Part shown: positions 1 to 12,121 of the stretch, piece by piece
Position numbering within the stretch: position 1 is the stretch's first letter
Layout: every line of letters begins with the position of its first letter
DNA from: Climacium dendroides
Lineage: Eukaryota; Streptophyta; Bryopsida; Hypnales; Climaciaceae
Assembly (NCBI GenBank): GCA_950106755.1
Contig: OX467084.1
Location: forward strand, 1,364,001-1,428,000
Length of the DNA stretch: 64,000 nucleotides
Direction: 5' to 3'
The notes under the pieces: model-generated
What the model saw: the letters and a program-made list of their open reading frames with translations, nothing else
Told to the model about the DNA's origin: nothing
The model's database searches: none
Position numbers and translations under genes: made by a program

Positions 1-362
1 TAACAAACACGAGCCCCTAGTATTAATGGTAGCATTTGTGATATTACAAAGGGACTTATGATTTTAGTAGTATGATGATATCACCTTTTGTAAAAAATGA
101 TATTACAAAAGTGATTGCAAATTGCTACCCTATTTCTGTAATATCACATTGTGTGAAAATATGATTTCTATGTGTGTATGATTGAAAATATTTTCACAAA
201 ATATTTAAAATAATTATTTTAAAGACTTATTGAAATCATTATCATGCATTCTATTCAAATATATCAAAATTTTACTAGTATGTGATACAATGATTGTGTA
301 GCATAAGAAACACGAGCTCCTAGTATTAATGGTAGCATTTGTGATTTTAGTAGTATGATGGT
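1..362 (+). repeat. Repeat family A, two partial right-end copies in tandem
   Basis: Bases 1-77 match the right end of the family A element at 6121-6990 (shared stretch ending TTTTAGTAGTATGAT). Bases 78-362 repeat the inner part and right end of the same element. The 66-aa minus-strand frame here lies inside the repeat and is not a gene. The left part of the first copy lies outside the window. Confidence 0.7.
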
Positions 363-1367
363 AGAAATTGTATACAATAGAAAAAACAATGCTTTTAGGG
401 TCCCTAGAGCTCACAATGAATTCATTGAAAAAACTATTGGAGGTTATGCTTCAATTGATGATGTACAAAATTGAAAATCCCCACACTTTGTACAAAATCT
501 ATAAAATTGCGAACCCTTTGATCACTATAGAGAGAAACTAATTGATTCTACAAAAATTGCAATTGAATAAAAAAAATTGAGAATTCTTCATATATATTTT
601 GGTCGACTCATTTTTTCATAAAAAAAAGCATACACATTATAATTTTCCATTGTTGTCCCTAAGTAGACTATTCTCATCCATTTAGATTTTGTTATGGTTC
701 TTTGAATGTTCTATGTGTTCTTAGAAGTAACAGTGACTATTCAACCTAATTCTACCTTTTTTCTACTCCATGTATAGTTTAATTACATTGTAATGTAAAG
801 AAGGTGCACTTGAGCTCCAATAGTAGGGTGCCTTTTAGGCCTTATTCTTCCAAACTAATCATACATCTAAACATCCACCTACCATATTCTATATACAATA
901 GATCATTATAAATTTTCCAAAATTTATTGGTTCTAAAATGCAATGGAGGAAGTTTTGCATCACTAAAAGATACATCTGAGGAGGTTTGAGTAGGTACTTT
1001 ACTAGAAAAGTGTTCCAATGCTACAATATGGTATAAGAACAAGCCCATTGTAATGTAGCTACTTGTTTTGTTTACATGCAAGTAATATATATAGTATAGA
1101 GTCTCCCTCCTACTTAAAGTATGCAACATGAAAGTAATTCAATCCTATCTTTCAAACATGATGTAGGATTTAAGATGAAAAAACTTATAATTCATGCCAA
1201 CCAACAAATGGAATTTTAATGTACATTGTAAATTAATTTTAAATTTCATTTCAAAAGGTCCATGTAGATTTGTGATTAGTTTGATTTACTACCATGAAAA
1301 TGAATAATGGATTAGTACTTTCAGGCATTCAAATTATCTTGTACAATGTAGAGTATAATTGATAGAT
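363..1367. other. AT-rich stretch, no gene seen
   Basis: No frame with coding character and no recognised repeat. The 95-aa minus-strand frame at 842-1129 has no motif and no splice context, so I treat it as chance. Confidence 0.5.
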
Positions 1368-2085
1368 TTTGGAAGAGACAATTATCATTGTATCCTTATG
1401 TAATTGCATGGAAGCCTACAAAATTTCAACTTCAAAAAAATAAATCTCCATTTTTGGTGAATTTTAAAAGTTAATTTTCATGATTTTACAAGATATTTTC
1501 TTGCAAGCAATTGGTGGTGAATTTTTAAAGTTTGATTGTGGATATATATAGGGAGCATCCATACGCACATCTTACGCTAGGCAAGTTTCTCTAGAAAAGT
1601 TTTACAATTCCTTCTCTAGAGTTTTAAGTGTTAGGATGACAATGTTCATAAGAATAGATGTTTTTTTTGTTATAATTAGATTTCTCTATTTGTCACTCAT
1701 GTAGTAACTAATTTGGTACATTTGAGCATGATGGTACAATTACTTTGCCAAAATCTAATTCAAAATATAGAGATATAAGTTTGGTCATATGACGCCTCAA
1801 TTGAGTCCTTACTAGAAGCTTATATTTTTATTACTTAATGGGGTGTTTTTTAATATGAAAGATGTGCATATGAATGTTCCCTACATATTTATGCAATCTA
1901 ATTTTAAAAATTCATCACCAATTATTATTTTTTAAATATTATTTAAAACCATGAAAATTGACTTAAAAAATTCACCCAAAAATGGAATTTTGCTTTTTTT
2001 TAGCTGAAATTTGGTAGGTTTGAGTGGAATTGTGTGAAAATTGAATGTAAATAATGAAAGATAAAAAATTCCAAATCTCTTCCAC
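1368..2085. repeat. Long inverted repeat (foldback element)
   Basis: The segment about 1411-1535 reappears in reverse complement at about 1900-2022, with shared blocks such as CCATTTTTGGTGAATTTT and TTTTCATGATTTTA. Weaker similarity continues outward to about 1368 and 2085 (shared GGAAGAGA). This is the layout of a non-autonomous foldback DNA transposon. I could not define a target duplication, so the superfamily stays open. Confidence 0.5.
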
Positions 2086-2898
2086 ATTATGCAAGGAAAT
2101 GTGCACGGTAGAAATAGGCACTTCATAAATGAACTGAACTTAATTGTCAAGGCCATTGGAAAATGAACTAGACCCAACTATACAATAACTAAGGTGGTTT
2201 GCTTTTGAAGTAACCATGCTCTAAAAGCATCTTCTAATGTGGAGGTACATTTTGCTTTCTTCAATGCACCAAAAGCGTACATTTCAAGAGGGAGACACTT
2301 TTCGTGACCATTGTGTTTTGACTTCAAAATTTTATAACTAATTTCACGAAGGTCCGAAAAATATAAAACAACTTGCATTAGACGCCCATTCCAATTTTCT
2401 TCCTACCCAAATTTACTGAAAATTGTTTCAAGAAGTTTAGCTCCCCCAAGATGCAATCAGCTCATAAGAGGTTGCTTCCAGAACAGACTCCTTGACTGTT
2501 TATTATTTATGTGAACCACAGGGATAAGTACTGTATGTGGTACAATTCTGATTTTTTCCTACCCAGGGAGTTGCTTATATTAGGGCTTCCTGGCTCCCTC
2601 AGTTGGACCTTGTGGATCAGGATTTCTGTATTGAATTCACAGTCCATGTGCCTGGGTTGCTGCGAACAAGACTTCAACGCCCAAGTGGACGGTGGTCAAG
2701 GTTCTCATTCAAGTTCATCACCTCGATGTGTGGAAGTTCGTTTTTCTTACTTGTCTGTTTTATTTTTTCTTACCTTGCTGCTGTCATTGTGTCCTTGTAA
2801 ATGACAGGGATACTAAATCTATGTTTTATTTTTTCTTACCTTGCCATCCTTGTGTCCTTGTAAATGTTCATGGAGGTGCATTAGTTGGGAAGTATGTA
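2086..2898. other. Unassigned region with a 66-bp tandem duplication
   Basis: A block containing TTTTATTTTTTCTTACCTTGC and GTGTCCTTGTAAATG occurs at about 2757-2803 and again at 2823-2866. The overlapping short frames here (for example 2511-2804) are compositional. No gene is recognised. Confidence 0.45.
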
Positions 2899-3043
2899 CA
2901 GTAGAACCTCTTTTAACCAATACGTCAAACAAGATGGCATTAAAGAGGTTTATTTGTTTACATAGGGTTATTTTGAGTCATAACTTTTGTATAAGGACAG
3001 GTCCGGGACTGGTCTGACAATATTGGTTAAGAGGGGTTTATTG
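2899..3043. mobile_element. Emigrant-like (pogo/Tc1-mariner) MITE
   Basis: The left end reads CAGTAGAACCTCTTTTAACC and the right end, in reverse complement, CAATAAACCCCTCTTAACC. Both continue into CCAATA. Length is about 145 bp. The TA before the left end (2897-2898) fits the TA target of this superfamily; the right-hand TA is not preserved. CAGTARAACCTC termini are typical of plant Emigrant/Lemi1 pogo-like elements. It has no coding capacity. Confidence 0.6.
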
Positions 3044-3063
3044 ACTTATGGAGGATGTACTTA

Positions 3064-3502
3064 GAGCAGCCCCACCCCGGACTTTCCAAACAGGGGCGTC
3101 AAAACTATATTTTGGCTACTTTGAAGTGTCAGAATTTGGCTAGTGGGGTCTGGTTCACTTGGTTGTCCCACGCGCGAGCAATTTGGAGGCTCCAAACAAG
3201 CAATCACGTTCTTCAAAAAAAATATACGTCACCCCAAAAGAGAAAGTATCTGCGACGTCATGGGGGCACCTCATACATTCAACGTATGAATACTGCGATA
3301 CTGCCTTAAAATGGGAAAAAACATATTCCAACACAAGTAGCGAGGCACGCGCAAGACACAGTACTTGCTAGTGCCCTCGCCATTTTTTGGCGTGGCCGCT
3401 TGGCTTTTCCTGTTTGGCGTGTTTGCCGTGGGCCACCCAGAGAACCATGACTCGCCAAGTGACAGTGCGAGGGTCAGTTGAAGTGCTGCGGTGGCGACGC
3501 TC
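3064..3502. mobile_element. PIF/Harbinger-type MITE
   Basis: Ends are GAGCAGCCCCACC on the left and GAGCGTCGCCACC in reverse complement on the right. The flanking trinucleotide TTA (3061-3063 and 3503-3505) is the TWA target duplication of PIF/Harbinger elements. The interior is GC-rich, unlike the flanks. It is related to the next element: both share the 'gcgtggcc...ttggcgtg...gccgtggcc' block and the tail 'tcacttgaagtgc' or close variants. The short frames inside are not genes. Confidence 0.7.
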
Positions 3503-3542
3503 TTACAGAGGTTCTATTGTATTAGTTGCTTTTATTCTGTAA

Positions 3543-4403
3543 GAGCATCGCCACGGCTGTCGTGCCAAGGAGGGCGCCAAGTTTGGCGTGTGGATTTGGA
3601 GAGTGAGGCTTCTTTGCTAGTACCCTGCCCCACGGCTAACACTTCAAGCCGGGGACCTAAATGGATATTAAATGCAAAGAGTTTAAAGGTTTTGAAATGA
3701 AATTTATAAAAATTTAATTTTCAATGCATTACCTCATATTGTTTCAAAAGCACTTCCAACTTATTGCAAGTTTTTATGAAAGAAAAGAAGCTCACTATAT
3801 ATACATGGGGTGGTAGGAGGTAGAACAAACAATGTGGGATAAGTAGAATTAAAGTAAGTAGGAGCTCAACACTCATAGTTAATTCAAAAGTAGAGTGAAC
3901 TTTGAATTAACTATGAGTGTTGAGCTCCTACTTACTCTAATTTTACTTATCCCACATTGTTTGTTCCACCTTCTACCACCCCATGTGTATATAGTGAGCT
4001 TCTCTTTTCACTTAAAACTTAGCAAAGTTGAAAAGCTTATCTCCCAACTTTACACACACAGGAAGGGAACTTTATTGTAGATGGAAATTGAATTTCTGTT
4101 TCCTTTTTTGTGATACAAGTAAAGGATGAACTGTGGTTCAAATTACTTGTGAGGTTATTTGGGGCCAGGTGGCATCAGTGGCTCGGTGATGGGGTAGAAA
4201 GGACTGTCAGTGCCTCAAAGATGGAGTGAAACGGGCAGTCAAACCCTTTGGCAAGGCGCGTTGAAGCCCCAGTATTTGCCAGTGCCCTCTCCAAATTCTG
4301 GCGTGGCCTGTCGTTTGGCGTGCCTGCCGTGGCCTTCTTGCAGGGCTTTCACACACCAGGGTAGCGTGTGCGTGTCACTTGAAGTGCAGCCGTGGCGCTG
4401 CTC
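3543..4403. mobile_element. Second PIF/Harbinger-type MITE, interrupted by a hairpin insertion
   Basis: Left end GAGCATCGCCACGGCTG and right end (reverse complement) GAGCAGCGCCACGGCTG, flanked by TAA at 3540-3542 and 4404-4406. The GC-rich ends (to about 3680 and from about 4150) resemble the neighbouring MITE. The AT-rich middle differs in composition and holds the long hairpin listed next, so I read it as a later insertion. Confidence 0.7.
3745..4045. repeat. Long near-perfect hairpin nested in the MITE
   Basis: The arm at about 3783-3888 pairs with 3900-4007 over about 105 bases with few mismatches, leaving a loop of roughly 12 bases. The arms contain GAGCTCAACACTCATAGTTA and its complement. 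Weaker pairing runs outward to about 3745 and 4045. A transcript would fold into a long double-stranded stem, a possible small-RNA source. Confidence 0.75.
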
Positions 4404-4700
4404 TAATTGATTTGACCGACCATTAGATTTGATTGACTATGGTAGTGGAGAGTGGGTTGACATCTGCAACCCCAAACAAAGATCCATTGCAACTTAGTGT
4501 AAGCTTCTGGTCTCCTTTGCAAAAAGAAGATGCAGATTTGAGCTCTTCGCCAAGATGGAGGGTGGGCAACAAGGCCACTGGCGTTGTGGCAGGCTTTGCT
4601 GTCGAGTGCCCCCCACTAGGCTATCAGGGCGCTACTGTGGCTGGCCGTGAGCAGCCCCACCACCTCTCTCTGCCTTCTTCGGCTCTACCTCCGTCCTATG

Positions 4701-4870
4701 TATAAGGTAAACTAGCCTATGACAGTCCAAATGCCAGCCAATCCATCATAGGCAAAAAAATTCTAGTGATGCACATTTCAAAAACTGAAATGTACACCAT
4801 TAGTATAATTTTGTTTGTGATGAGATGGCTCCCATTGGGGCTGTCATAGGCAAAATTGATGGGTTACTTG
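4701..4870. repeat. Foldback repeat with GCCTATGACAG ends
   Basis: AAGGTAAACTAGCCTATGACAG-type sequence on the left faces CTGTCATAGGC on the right, and GCCAGCCA pairs with TGGCTCCC imperfectly inside. A related copy lies near 44311-44403 (AAGGTAAATGTGCCTATGACA). The superfamily is undefined. Confidence 0.45.
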
Positions 4871-5010
4871 TCTCCACCTCCGTCTTGTCTTTGTTTAATC
4901 TTTGGTAGTTGTCTTGTCACTAGTGTCTCCCTGTCATGCTACTTGTAGCTAGTGGTTTGCATTTTACTCTTTGCAATGAATCCCGTTTCGTTTGTTTCAA
5001 AAAATAATAA
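4871..5010 (+). repeat. SINE-like retroposon 3' tail
   Basis: The stretch ends CTTTGCAATGAATCC, a T-rich spacer and GTTTCAAAAAATAATAA. The same kind of tail occurs near 24500-24545, in reverse near 23825-23875, and more weakly near 44810-44850. A recurrent tail ending in an A-rich run suggests SINE- or LINE-mobilised retroposons. I found no clear pol III A and B boxes. Confidence 0.35.
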
Positions 5011-5171
5011 TTTGACCAACGACATGAGTTTAGAAGGATAGTTTTGATTTTCAAGTTTGGAGAAAAATATGCAAATCAACTTTTCTACTTCATGTGCAAC
5101 TTTTAAATCTTAAAGGACAAACGGGTGACCTTAGAAATCATCCCTTTTCATTATTGTGTGGATCATTGGCT

Positions 5172-5325
5172 TGAGGAATAGCAAAAGCAGTCAAACTACT
5201 ATTGGAGACCTCCCTTTTTCACAACAAAATTCCAAAGATGAATAGTTGCACTTTTGTCCTACTAGAAGGATTCATTGTCATCCATTGGATACCAAATGTC
5301 CATTTCAATGTTTAAGGGTTAAATT
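5172..5325 (-). repeat. Dispersed repeat family R
   Basis: This stretch (GATGAATAGTTGCACTTTTG and flanking sequence) recurs at 13770-13965, 23577-23760, 40778-40985 and 46295-46435. The end near 5325 reads, in reverse, TTAACCCTTAAACAT. No protein is encoded. Confidence 0.6.
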
Positions 5326-6120
5326 GAAGTTGAACTATATATGAGAAGCAAAAAGCAAAAAAAAAGGATCCTTCGCATCTTCAAATCCAACTTCCTACTA
5401 CTTGTTGCAAATCAACTGTCACTTACAAGTCATGTAGCACGCATGTGCTAAAATTGCCTAAATGTGTAAGGTAGACCAATTTATGACAAGCAAAATGATT
5501 GGATTTTTGTATTGGCATTGTTTAATTTTTTTAATTCCATATAAAGATAAATGTGAAAAATGGAGAGAATATTTGAAATTTCATTTATTTGACAAAGCAT
5601 AAATTTGTTATGGATTTGGGGAGGTGCACTACAAAGGAAGTTCATGGGTGAAGAGCGACCAAATTTTAGACCCCTATATTGTATCCTAAAATTTTATTTA
5701 TATATATATATATAAATAGATTTTCCTACTTTGAAAGTTTACGTTCTGAATTATTGGCATTTTTTTATGTCAATAAGAATAAGTTACAAGTTTTAGAAGA
5801 AAAAAGATACATTGTAAAGCTAAAAATTACTTTCACACCCTTATATTATATAAGAAAAAAAATTTGAAAAATGAAAAAAAATTCTATAAAATAGTTTTCT
5901 ACTCAAAGTTTATTTTGGCTAAATATTGATACAGTAGTCATCTTTATGTGATCTCTATAAATATTTTAGTTGAAAAACATGCCATTTTAGTTCATTTTTC
6001 AACTTTTTCCAGACAATATATCACATGTTATTTAGGATTGAAATTTTTAGCAATAGAAACCTATAGACATTGTTAAACAAAGCTCAAACTTATAGGTTGA
6101 AATTATAGTTTATTAGAAAA

Positions 6121-6990
6121 TAAATAGCGGTTGGTGCTTGCTATGCTACGCATTCATCATTAAAAATTTTATAAATTTTTTTATGTATTAGATAGAATGC
6201 AAAACAAAAATTGCAATAAATCTTCAAATAAAAATGACTTAAATCTTTGTATAATTTTTTTATAAGTAAGCATATACTGAAATGTACAATAGAAATTTAT
6301 TAAATGATGAATGAAACATATGCAATGGTAAATACTATAAAAGATACACATACATTAGAATGCATTAGAAATTTGACTCCATTGTTACAAAAAATGGCAA
6401 TCCTAATTGAAGAATTGAAAAAAAAAACTTATAAATCTCAAAACCTTTGTGAACAACTTAATTGTTGTGGAATCCAAAATCACTTCAATTGAATAAATTT
6501 CTCAAAATCATTTGGTAGTAGCAATAGAAAATTGAAATCATGAAAGCTCAAAGCTCACAAAAGCACAAAATCATAGAAGTGCAAAAAAGTGTAAAGCCAA
6601 GAGAAGCAATGGATTTGCTACTTCTATAATATCATCCTATGGATCCTCTTTAATATCACCTTAATTGCAACAACTATATTATTTCTACAATATCACTCTT
6701 TGTAAAAAAGAAATATTATAGAAGTGATTACAAACTGCTACTCTATTTTTGTAATATCACATTGTGTGAAAATACAATTTCTATGTATGCATGATTGAAA
6801 ATATTTTTACAAAATATTTAAAATAATTATTTTAAAGACTTATTGAAATCATTATCATGCATTCTATTCAAATATATCAAAATTTGGCTAATATGTGATA
6901 CAATGAATGCGTAGCATAGCAAGCACGAGACTCTAGTATTAATGGTAGCATTTGTGATATTACAGAGGGAGTTATGATTTTAGTAGTATG
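6121..6990 (+). mobile_element. Repeat family A, full copy nested in the MULE
   Basis: A perfect 24-base inverted repeat (6134-6157 against 6903-6926, core GCTATGCTACGCATTCAT) bounds the core. Similarity with the copy at 53497-54372 continues outside that repeat, to about 6121 on the left and to TTTTAGTAGTATGATT at 6990. Partial copies lie at 1-362. It fits none of the common superfamilies by its ends. Confidence 0.7.
6304..6492 (+). CDS. Small 62-aa frame inside repeat family A
   Basis: The frame starts at ATG and reads NTIKDTHTLECIR near its beginning and LCEQLNCCGIQN near its end, with a lysine-rich helical middle. The reverse-strand equivalent in the 53.5-54.4 kb copy keeps the same start and both blocks, but has a stop and a frame change in the middle. 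The peptide could be a leftover exon of a lost transposase or accessory protein. No known domain is visible, and conservation may only reflect recent copying of the repeat. Confidence 0.3.
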   Translation: MMNETYAMVNTIKDTHTLECIRNLTPLLQKMAILIEELKKKTYKSQNLCEQLNCCGIQNHFN

Positions 6991-7079
6991 ATTAGGAAAA
7001 GTAGAATTGGGTAATTAGGGTTTGGTCGCTCCTCACTCATGAACTTCCTTTGTAGTGCACCCCCCGACTTATGGATTTG

Positions 7080-9240
7080 AGAAGTGCGCTATCCAATTGG
7101 CCTAAAAGAGTCTTTAGACTACTCTAAAACCAACAAAAAAAAATGTATTTATAATAGGCATCTTACTCATCTAAAGTGATCACAAATATTCCCTAACATG
7201 GTCAAAATATGGATGCCTAAAAAAATACTTCCTATGATGAATTTAAACTAAAAAGGTGGAAGTTCCTATTGCAATCATTAATTTCTCCATCACCATCATT
7301 CAAGCTCGCATTCAAGACATTGATTGTGAGTACTAACTCAACTTTTTGTAGCCCAAATTTTATTTATTGAATTTTTTTTTCATGAATAATTCCCTAAATG
7401 TCTATCATTGATGTTTTGCTTGTCATAGGTTGATTTATCTTAATTGATGATCCCAATAAGCAATCGAATGCTTCCAAACTATTATCTAATTATATATTTA
7501 TCAATTTTATTTTCTAATTTGGTGTTCAAATCAAAAGATATAATAGGACTTAATAGTCAAACATCTTGGTTGCAATGCTCATAGGGGGATGAGCAATTGG
7601 ACAAGCAATAGGACAAGCTATAAATTCATTTTTGCTTACATCATGAATGCTTATGTCTTTCAATTTATGAAAGCATAATAGGTTGAAATTTTTTCCATAC
7701 ACTCTCACAACAGTATATGGAAATAATGTATAATAGAAAATAAAAGAAAGTGAAAATTCTAATGTCACTCATAACAATAAATTTGAAACCATTAGCTCAT
7801 AATATAGTATAAAATCATAAGATTTTGTCTTTTGTAGTTATTTTTTGTATTTAATTAAGAAGAGGAAAGATTTGAACAAATGATTGAGATTTTGATTTTT
7901 CCAAAAAAACTAGTTCTCAAGAAACAATTGTTTGCCATTATTTGGATATCATTCCTCTCAATCCAATTGAATTTGCGTAAACCCTTTAAGGCCCAATAAC
8001 TTTTTGACAATGGAGTTTGTCAGTGAATTATTCTACTTTGATATTTTTTTGGCACATGGATGTGCTTAAATTTTTTAATTTTAAACATACAAAAGTAAAG
8101 ACTACCTTGTCTAGTATTTATGAAATTAGTTGTAGAAATTTTGTCCGCTAAATTTTAGATTATAACAATTTTTGATGATCAACTTTAGAAGGCAAAAAAC
8201 ATAGCTTTTAGTGAAGAAAAATTATAAGATGAGTAATTCTTTTTTCTCATAAATCTTTTTTATTGGAATCTAAGGCAAATGTAGCATTTTTTAATTTTTT
8301 AATTTGATAAGTAAAAAACCCTCTAAAATTTGTACACATTTTCAAACAAAAGAAATAGAAAGTCAAAACTAATCAAATTGGATCCTACAAAAAATTTAAA
8401 AATTATATATGTGTCAATTCTTGAAATTTAAAAATTAATATTATTTGAATATTGTTTGGAACATCTTCCAAAACTTTGGAATCATTCTAATTCTTTTGTA
8501 CCCTTGTATACTAAATTGAAACCTTGTATTTTTAAAATTACTAAAAATATAAATTTAAAAAATAGAATTCCAAATTCAACTTTTTGGGACAAAGTAAAAA
8601 GCAGAATTGTCCAAGAAGATGTTTTTTCCATCCCTACTATTCCTTTCATTGGAAAAATTATATTTGCTCCCTTTTTCTACTAAACAAAATTTTATAAATA
8701 AAATTTTAAATATTTTTTATATTCAAATTTTGAAAGAAAAAAATGTGACAAGTATATAAACTTGTTACTCTACAAGATTCTAGTTTACAAAATATTAAGA
8801 TCTATTTCACCCTACAAATAATTTGCCATTAAATATTTAAAGAAGATATATTGTGTCTTCTTGGTCATTAAGGGATTAATCCCTACGCGTCACAATTCAA
8901 ACAGCATAAGTGACAAGTTTGTTGGCATGTCCAAGAAAAAATGCAATAACTTCAAAACTACTTAGGTCCGAAAATTTTCACCATTGCATCTTTATACGAG
9001 CTCCATAATGAACCAAAATCAGCAATTTCTAGAAAATTTTGCTGAGTAGATTTAAAGATGATAACATTTAATGATTAGGGTTTTCCATAGATTTTGATTT
9101 CCAACATCCAAAAAACGTCCACTCTAACATACAAGGGTTAAAATAGATAGAAAAAATAAATCTTTAATAGTTCTAAGATGAAATTGAAACATGCTAATTA
9201 CAATGTTAAGATTGTTCTAGCAAAAAAACTAAACAAATTT
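7080..9240. other. AT-rich stretch, no gene seen
   Basis: Frames at 7550-7768 (minus) and 8456-8683 (plus) have no motif, no splice context and AT-driven composition. No repeat boundaries were recognised. Confidence 0.5.
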
Positions 9241-9690
9241 TCAAATTTTCAACTTTGTTTATTGAAAAATTGAAAAATTTGAGTTCAGAAATGAATCCTA
9301 TAAGTTGTTGTTTTTCAAGAAAGATGCTTAGATTGTTCAAAAATCAAGACTCTCCATAACTTTCTCATCATGAGCCCAAATGAAATGAATAAGATACTTC
9401 TATGTAGAAAAAGATACTTCTTTAATAAAATAATAAAAAATTTAAATTTTTATTTTGAATTTTTGTGATTTTTTTGTGCTATCCTGTAAACTTTTTTTTG
9501 AGCTTAGTGTGGCATAACTTTTGCTCATAGACAAAAATTATAATAGAAATTACATTCCTAGAAAACTAATGTATTTGCCTTTTTTCAAAAGAAGAATTCA
9601 AAAAATCAAGTAAAAAATTGAGATTCTAGGAACTTGCTCCAACCTTGTAATGTCCTTCAAAGGGGACATTCAATCCTGTTAGAGGGTAAA
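9241..9690 (-). repeat. TTAA family, partial inverted copy
   Basis: It shares with the other TTAA-family copies, in reverse, the conserved inner block around CATAACTTTCTCATCATGAG and the GGCATAACTTTTG block. The end region 'gtccttcaaaggggacattc' corresponds to the palindromic sub-terminal segment of intact copies. The terminal TTAA is not clean, so this is a decayed fragment. Confidence 0.5.
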
Positions 9691-11682
9691 ACTTCAATCA
9701 AGAAAAGTCTTTGTGAATATATAATTCTCAAACTTGGTCCTTTGTCTATTGCAATAGTCCAATTCCGAACATTTCAAAGAATGATTCAAAAATCAAATTT
9801 TTGTCAAAATAGACAAGAGTGCATATTGAATGCACAAGTGTGTACAATACAAAGAACATGTCTACAAATTAGTTGACCATAGCTTGCAACCACCATATTC
9901 TTTATGGCTTTAAAAATTGGAATGCAAATAAATAACATAAACACTTCTACAATGGTCAAAAATTTCAAAGTTGAATGGTGCCAAACACTCCATAAACTAT
10001 GTTGACTCTATCAAGCACACCCCTAAAATTATTTTCTAACTTCAAAAGTTGTAATCATATGGTGTCAATTGGACTAAGAAAAATTCTACATATTTTTGTA
10101 ATATTCAAGTAGGTTTCCATGTTGTTGACCTTTTAAAAGCATTATTTTGTTTCAACTATGCTCAATGCATTAGAATGTGGCAAATGCAACTTTTATTGTG
10201 AAAATGCCAAGAAATAATTTTTGGAAGAGATTACCAAAACTTTCCTTTAAATTTTTTCATAGTAGGTGCCATTTAGTGGACTTTGACATTGTTGTACCTT
10301 CAAATTTTCATGCCTTCTAGAAAATCTTCTGAGTTATCATCTCTTTCTTCACCATCCATTATATTCAAGAGTTTCATATCTTTAGAGGATTTCCTTGCAC
10401 TTCACTTCTAGTTGATGAGTCCAGGATAAAAAGAGACTCTAGTTGAAGATCCGACTACACTAGACTCAAATCTTACTTACAAATCAACTAACAAACCTTT
10501 TAGTTGGTTTGTAAATATTATTTAAAATAGCAATAACTTTGAAGCAACATTATCTTCTTCAGAATGATAGCAACTTTTACAAACTTGTATCCACCCTTTT
10601 CTTACAACTTTAGTTGATTCATAAAGTTCATATTAGAGAATCAAGCCCAAAACTTACACTAAAACTATGTAAACAACTTTGCAACAATATAATATATAGT
10701 TTATGCTCTCTTTGATTATTGATGTTCATTGATTTGCCCTATTTGCGTGTACCAATTTACCTTCTATTTTTTGGGTGGGTGGGGTAGTGACACTAAATTT
10801 TCTACGTGGTGCTAATAGAAAAAATCAATTGAGCTTGACCTCACATAACATTGTCTCCCAATGAGGTGGGAGCCTTGTAATTTGCATTCTTTCAAAAAAG
10901 GCCCCTTACAATGAATAAATTGTGTTAAATGGACCACTTGGCCAACCCCAATCCTTGAATTAATTGACAAGTCCTTCCAAATAAGGTGGCCCTTATATGT
11001 ACTGCTCAACCCCAAATTGCTATCTTTACTTATTGTACACCTCCAAAATCAATTATGTACCTACACGGAAGAAACTATTTTAGTACCAAACTTTATTCTT
11101 TCATAACTTTTGCATACGGTATCCAAAAGTCACGTTCTTTGGTGGGTTGGAACCTCCTTTCACTTGCCAACAAGAAAATATGAAAATGTGATCACTCAAA
11201 ATAGTAACTAGGCACACTAGCAAAAAATGACAGTTTTGAAGGTACCCACCTTATCTAGCAAAGCATAATACCTTCCTAGCATTGGGAGGACCATTGCCCT
11301 GGTTATACTGAATTCACTAACGGTGTTATGAGGGCTCGCTGTCCTGGCATGGAAGGAGCATGGCCTTTCAGTTTCCCACCTATCCACCCCTCTTTTCCAC
11401 CTCAGCTTGAACTCATTTTCAATATGATAGGTCACATTTCCAACTGTGCCAGGTCACTAAATCATGGAGCAATAATTTTGGACAAATCATTGAACAATAA
11501 ATAATGTCAAATTTATTGGAATGGAATGCCATAACTTCCATAACAGCTGGTGCTGTCCATTTATTCATTTGCAGCCATCCCCCAGATGACATTGTTTTGT
11601 TCTATTAACAGTTACAACCGTCACTTAAAAGTTAAATTTGCACCTTCTCTAACAATGGCTCAAAAAAATGGTTAAAAAATAG
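9691..11682. other. No gene seen
   Basis: AT-rich, with slightly higher GC from about 10800. Frames up to 80 aa show no recognisable domain. From about 11200 the sequence looks like further repeat debris without clear ends. Confidence 0.45.
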
Positions 11683-12121
11683 GGGTAGTCACACCTTCAC
11701 ACCCGAGTTGAGGAATGGAGAACACGGACTTGGCACGTTGGGGTTCGGTTGATGTTGTCCTTTTGCAGTAGAATATACTTAATCTTCCGCACTTCCACTC
11801 TTCACCTCCGGTTGATGTTGTCCTTTTGCAGTAGAATATACTTAATCTTCCGCACTTCCACTCTTCACCTCCAGAGACCCTGGAGGTGAAGAGTGGGAGT
11901 GCAAAATGTACTTAAGTTTATTCTTTTATGCTCTCCTTTTTCCTTTTTCAACTGGCACTTTCCCCTTCGTCATTGCATTTATTCATTCTCCACCCTAAAC
12001 ACATCTTTTAGGAGTGTCACACCTTCTTCACCCTATACAGCTTCCCATTGGCTCCTCCAAACCCTCACCAACTTCTCATTCTCCATTCTTCAAGTGCCAA
12101 GTGAAAAAGGTGTGACTACCC
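11683..12121. mobile_element. MITE with GGGTAGTCACACC ends and a central palindrome
   Basis: Both ends read inward GGGTAGTCACACCTT, and about 20 bases further in share GAATGGAGAA. Inside, a 63-bp block is tandemly duplicated (11746-11808 and 11809-11871). The second copy runs into its own inverted copy (CTCTTCACCTCCAG / CTGGAGGTGAAGAG around 11850-11900). No target duplication could be fixed. Confidence 0.55.

Larger units (their letters stand above)
5619..7068. mobile_element. Mutator-like (MULE) non-autonomous element
   Basis: The 11-base direct repeat TTATGGATTTG lies at 5608-5618 and 7069-7079. Inside it, ends of about 50 bases face each other: GGTGCACTACAAAGGAAGTT at left and its complement at right, continuing through a GAGCGACCAAA block. 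TIRs of this length with an 8-11-bp duplication are typical of MULEs. The interior has no transposase; most of its right half is the nested family A element. The 62-aa frame at 5679-5867 is AT-driven. Confidence 0.75.
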
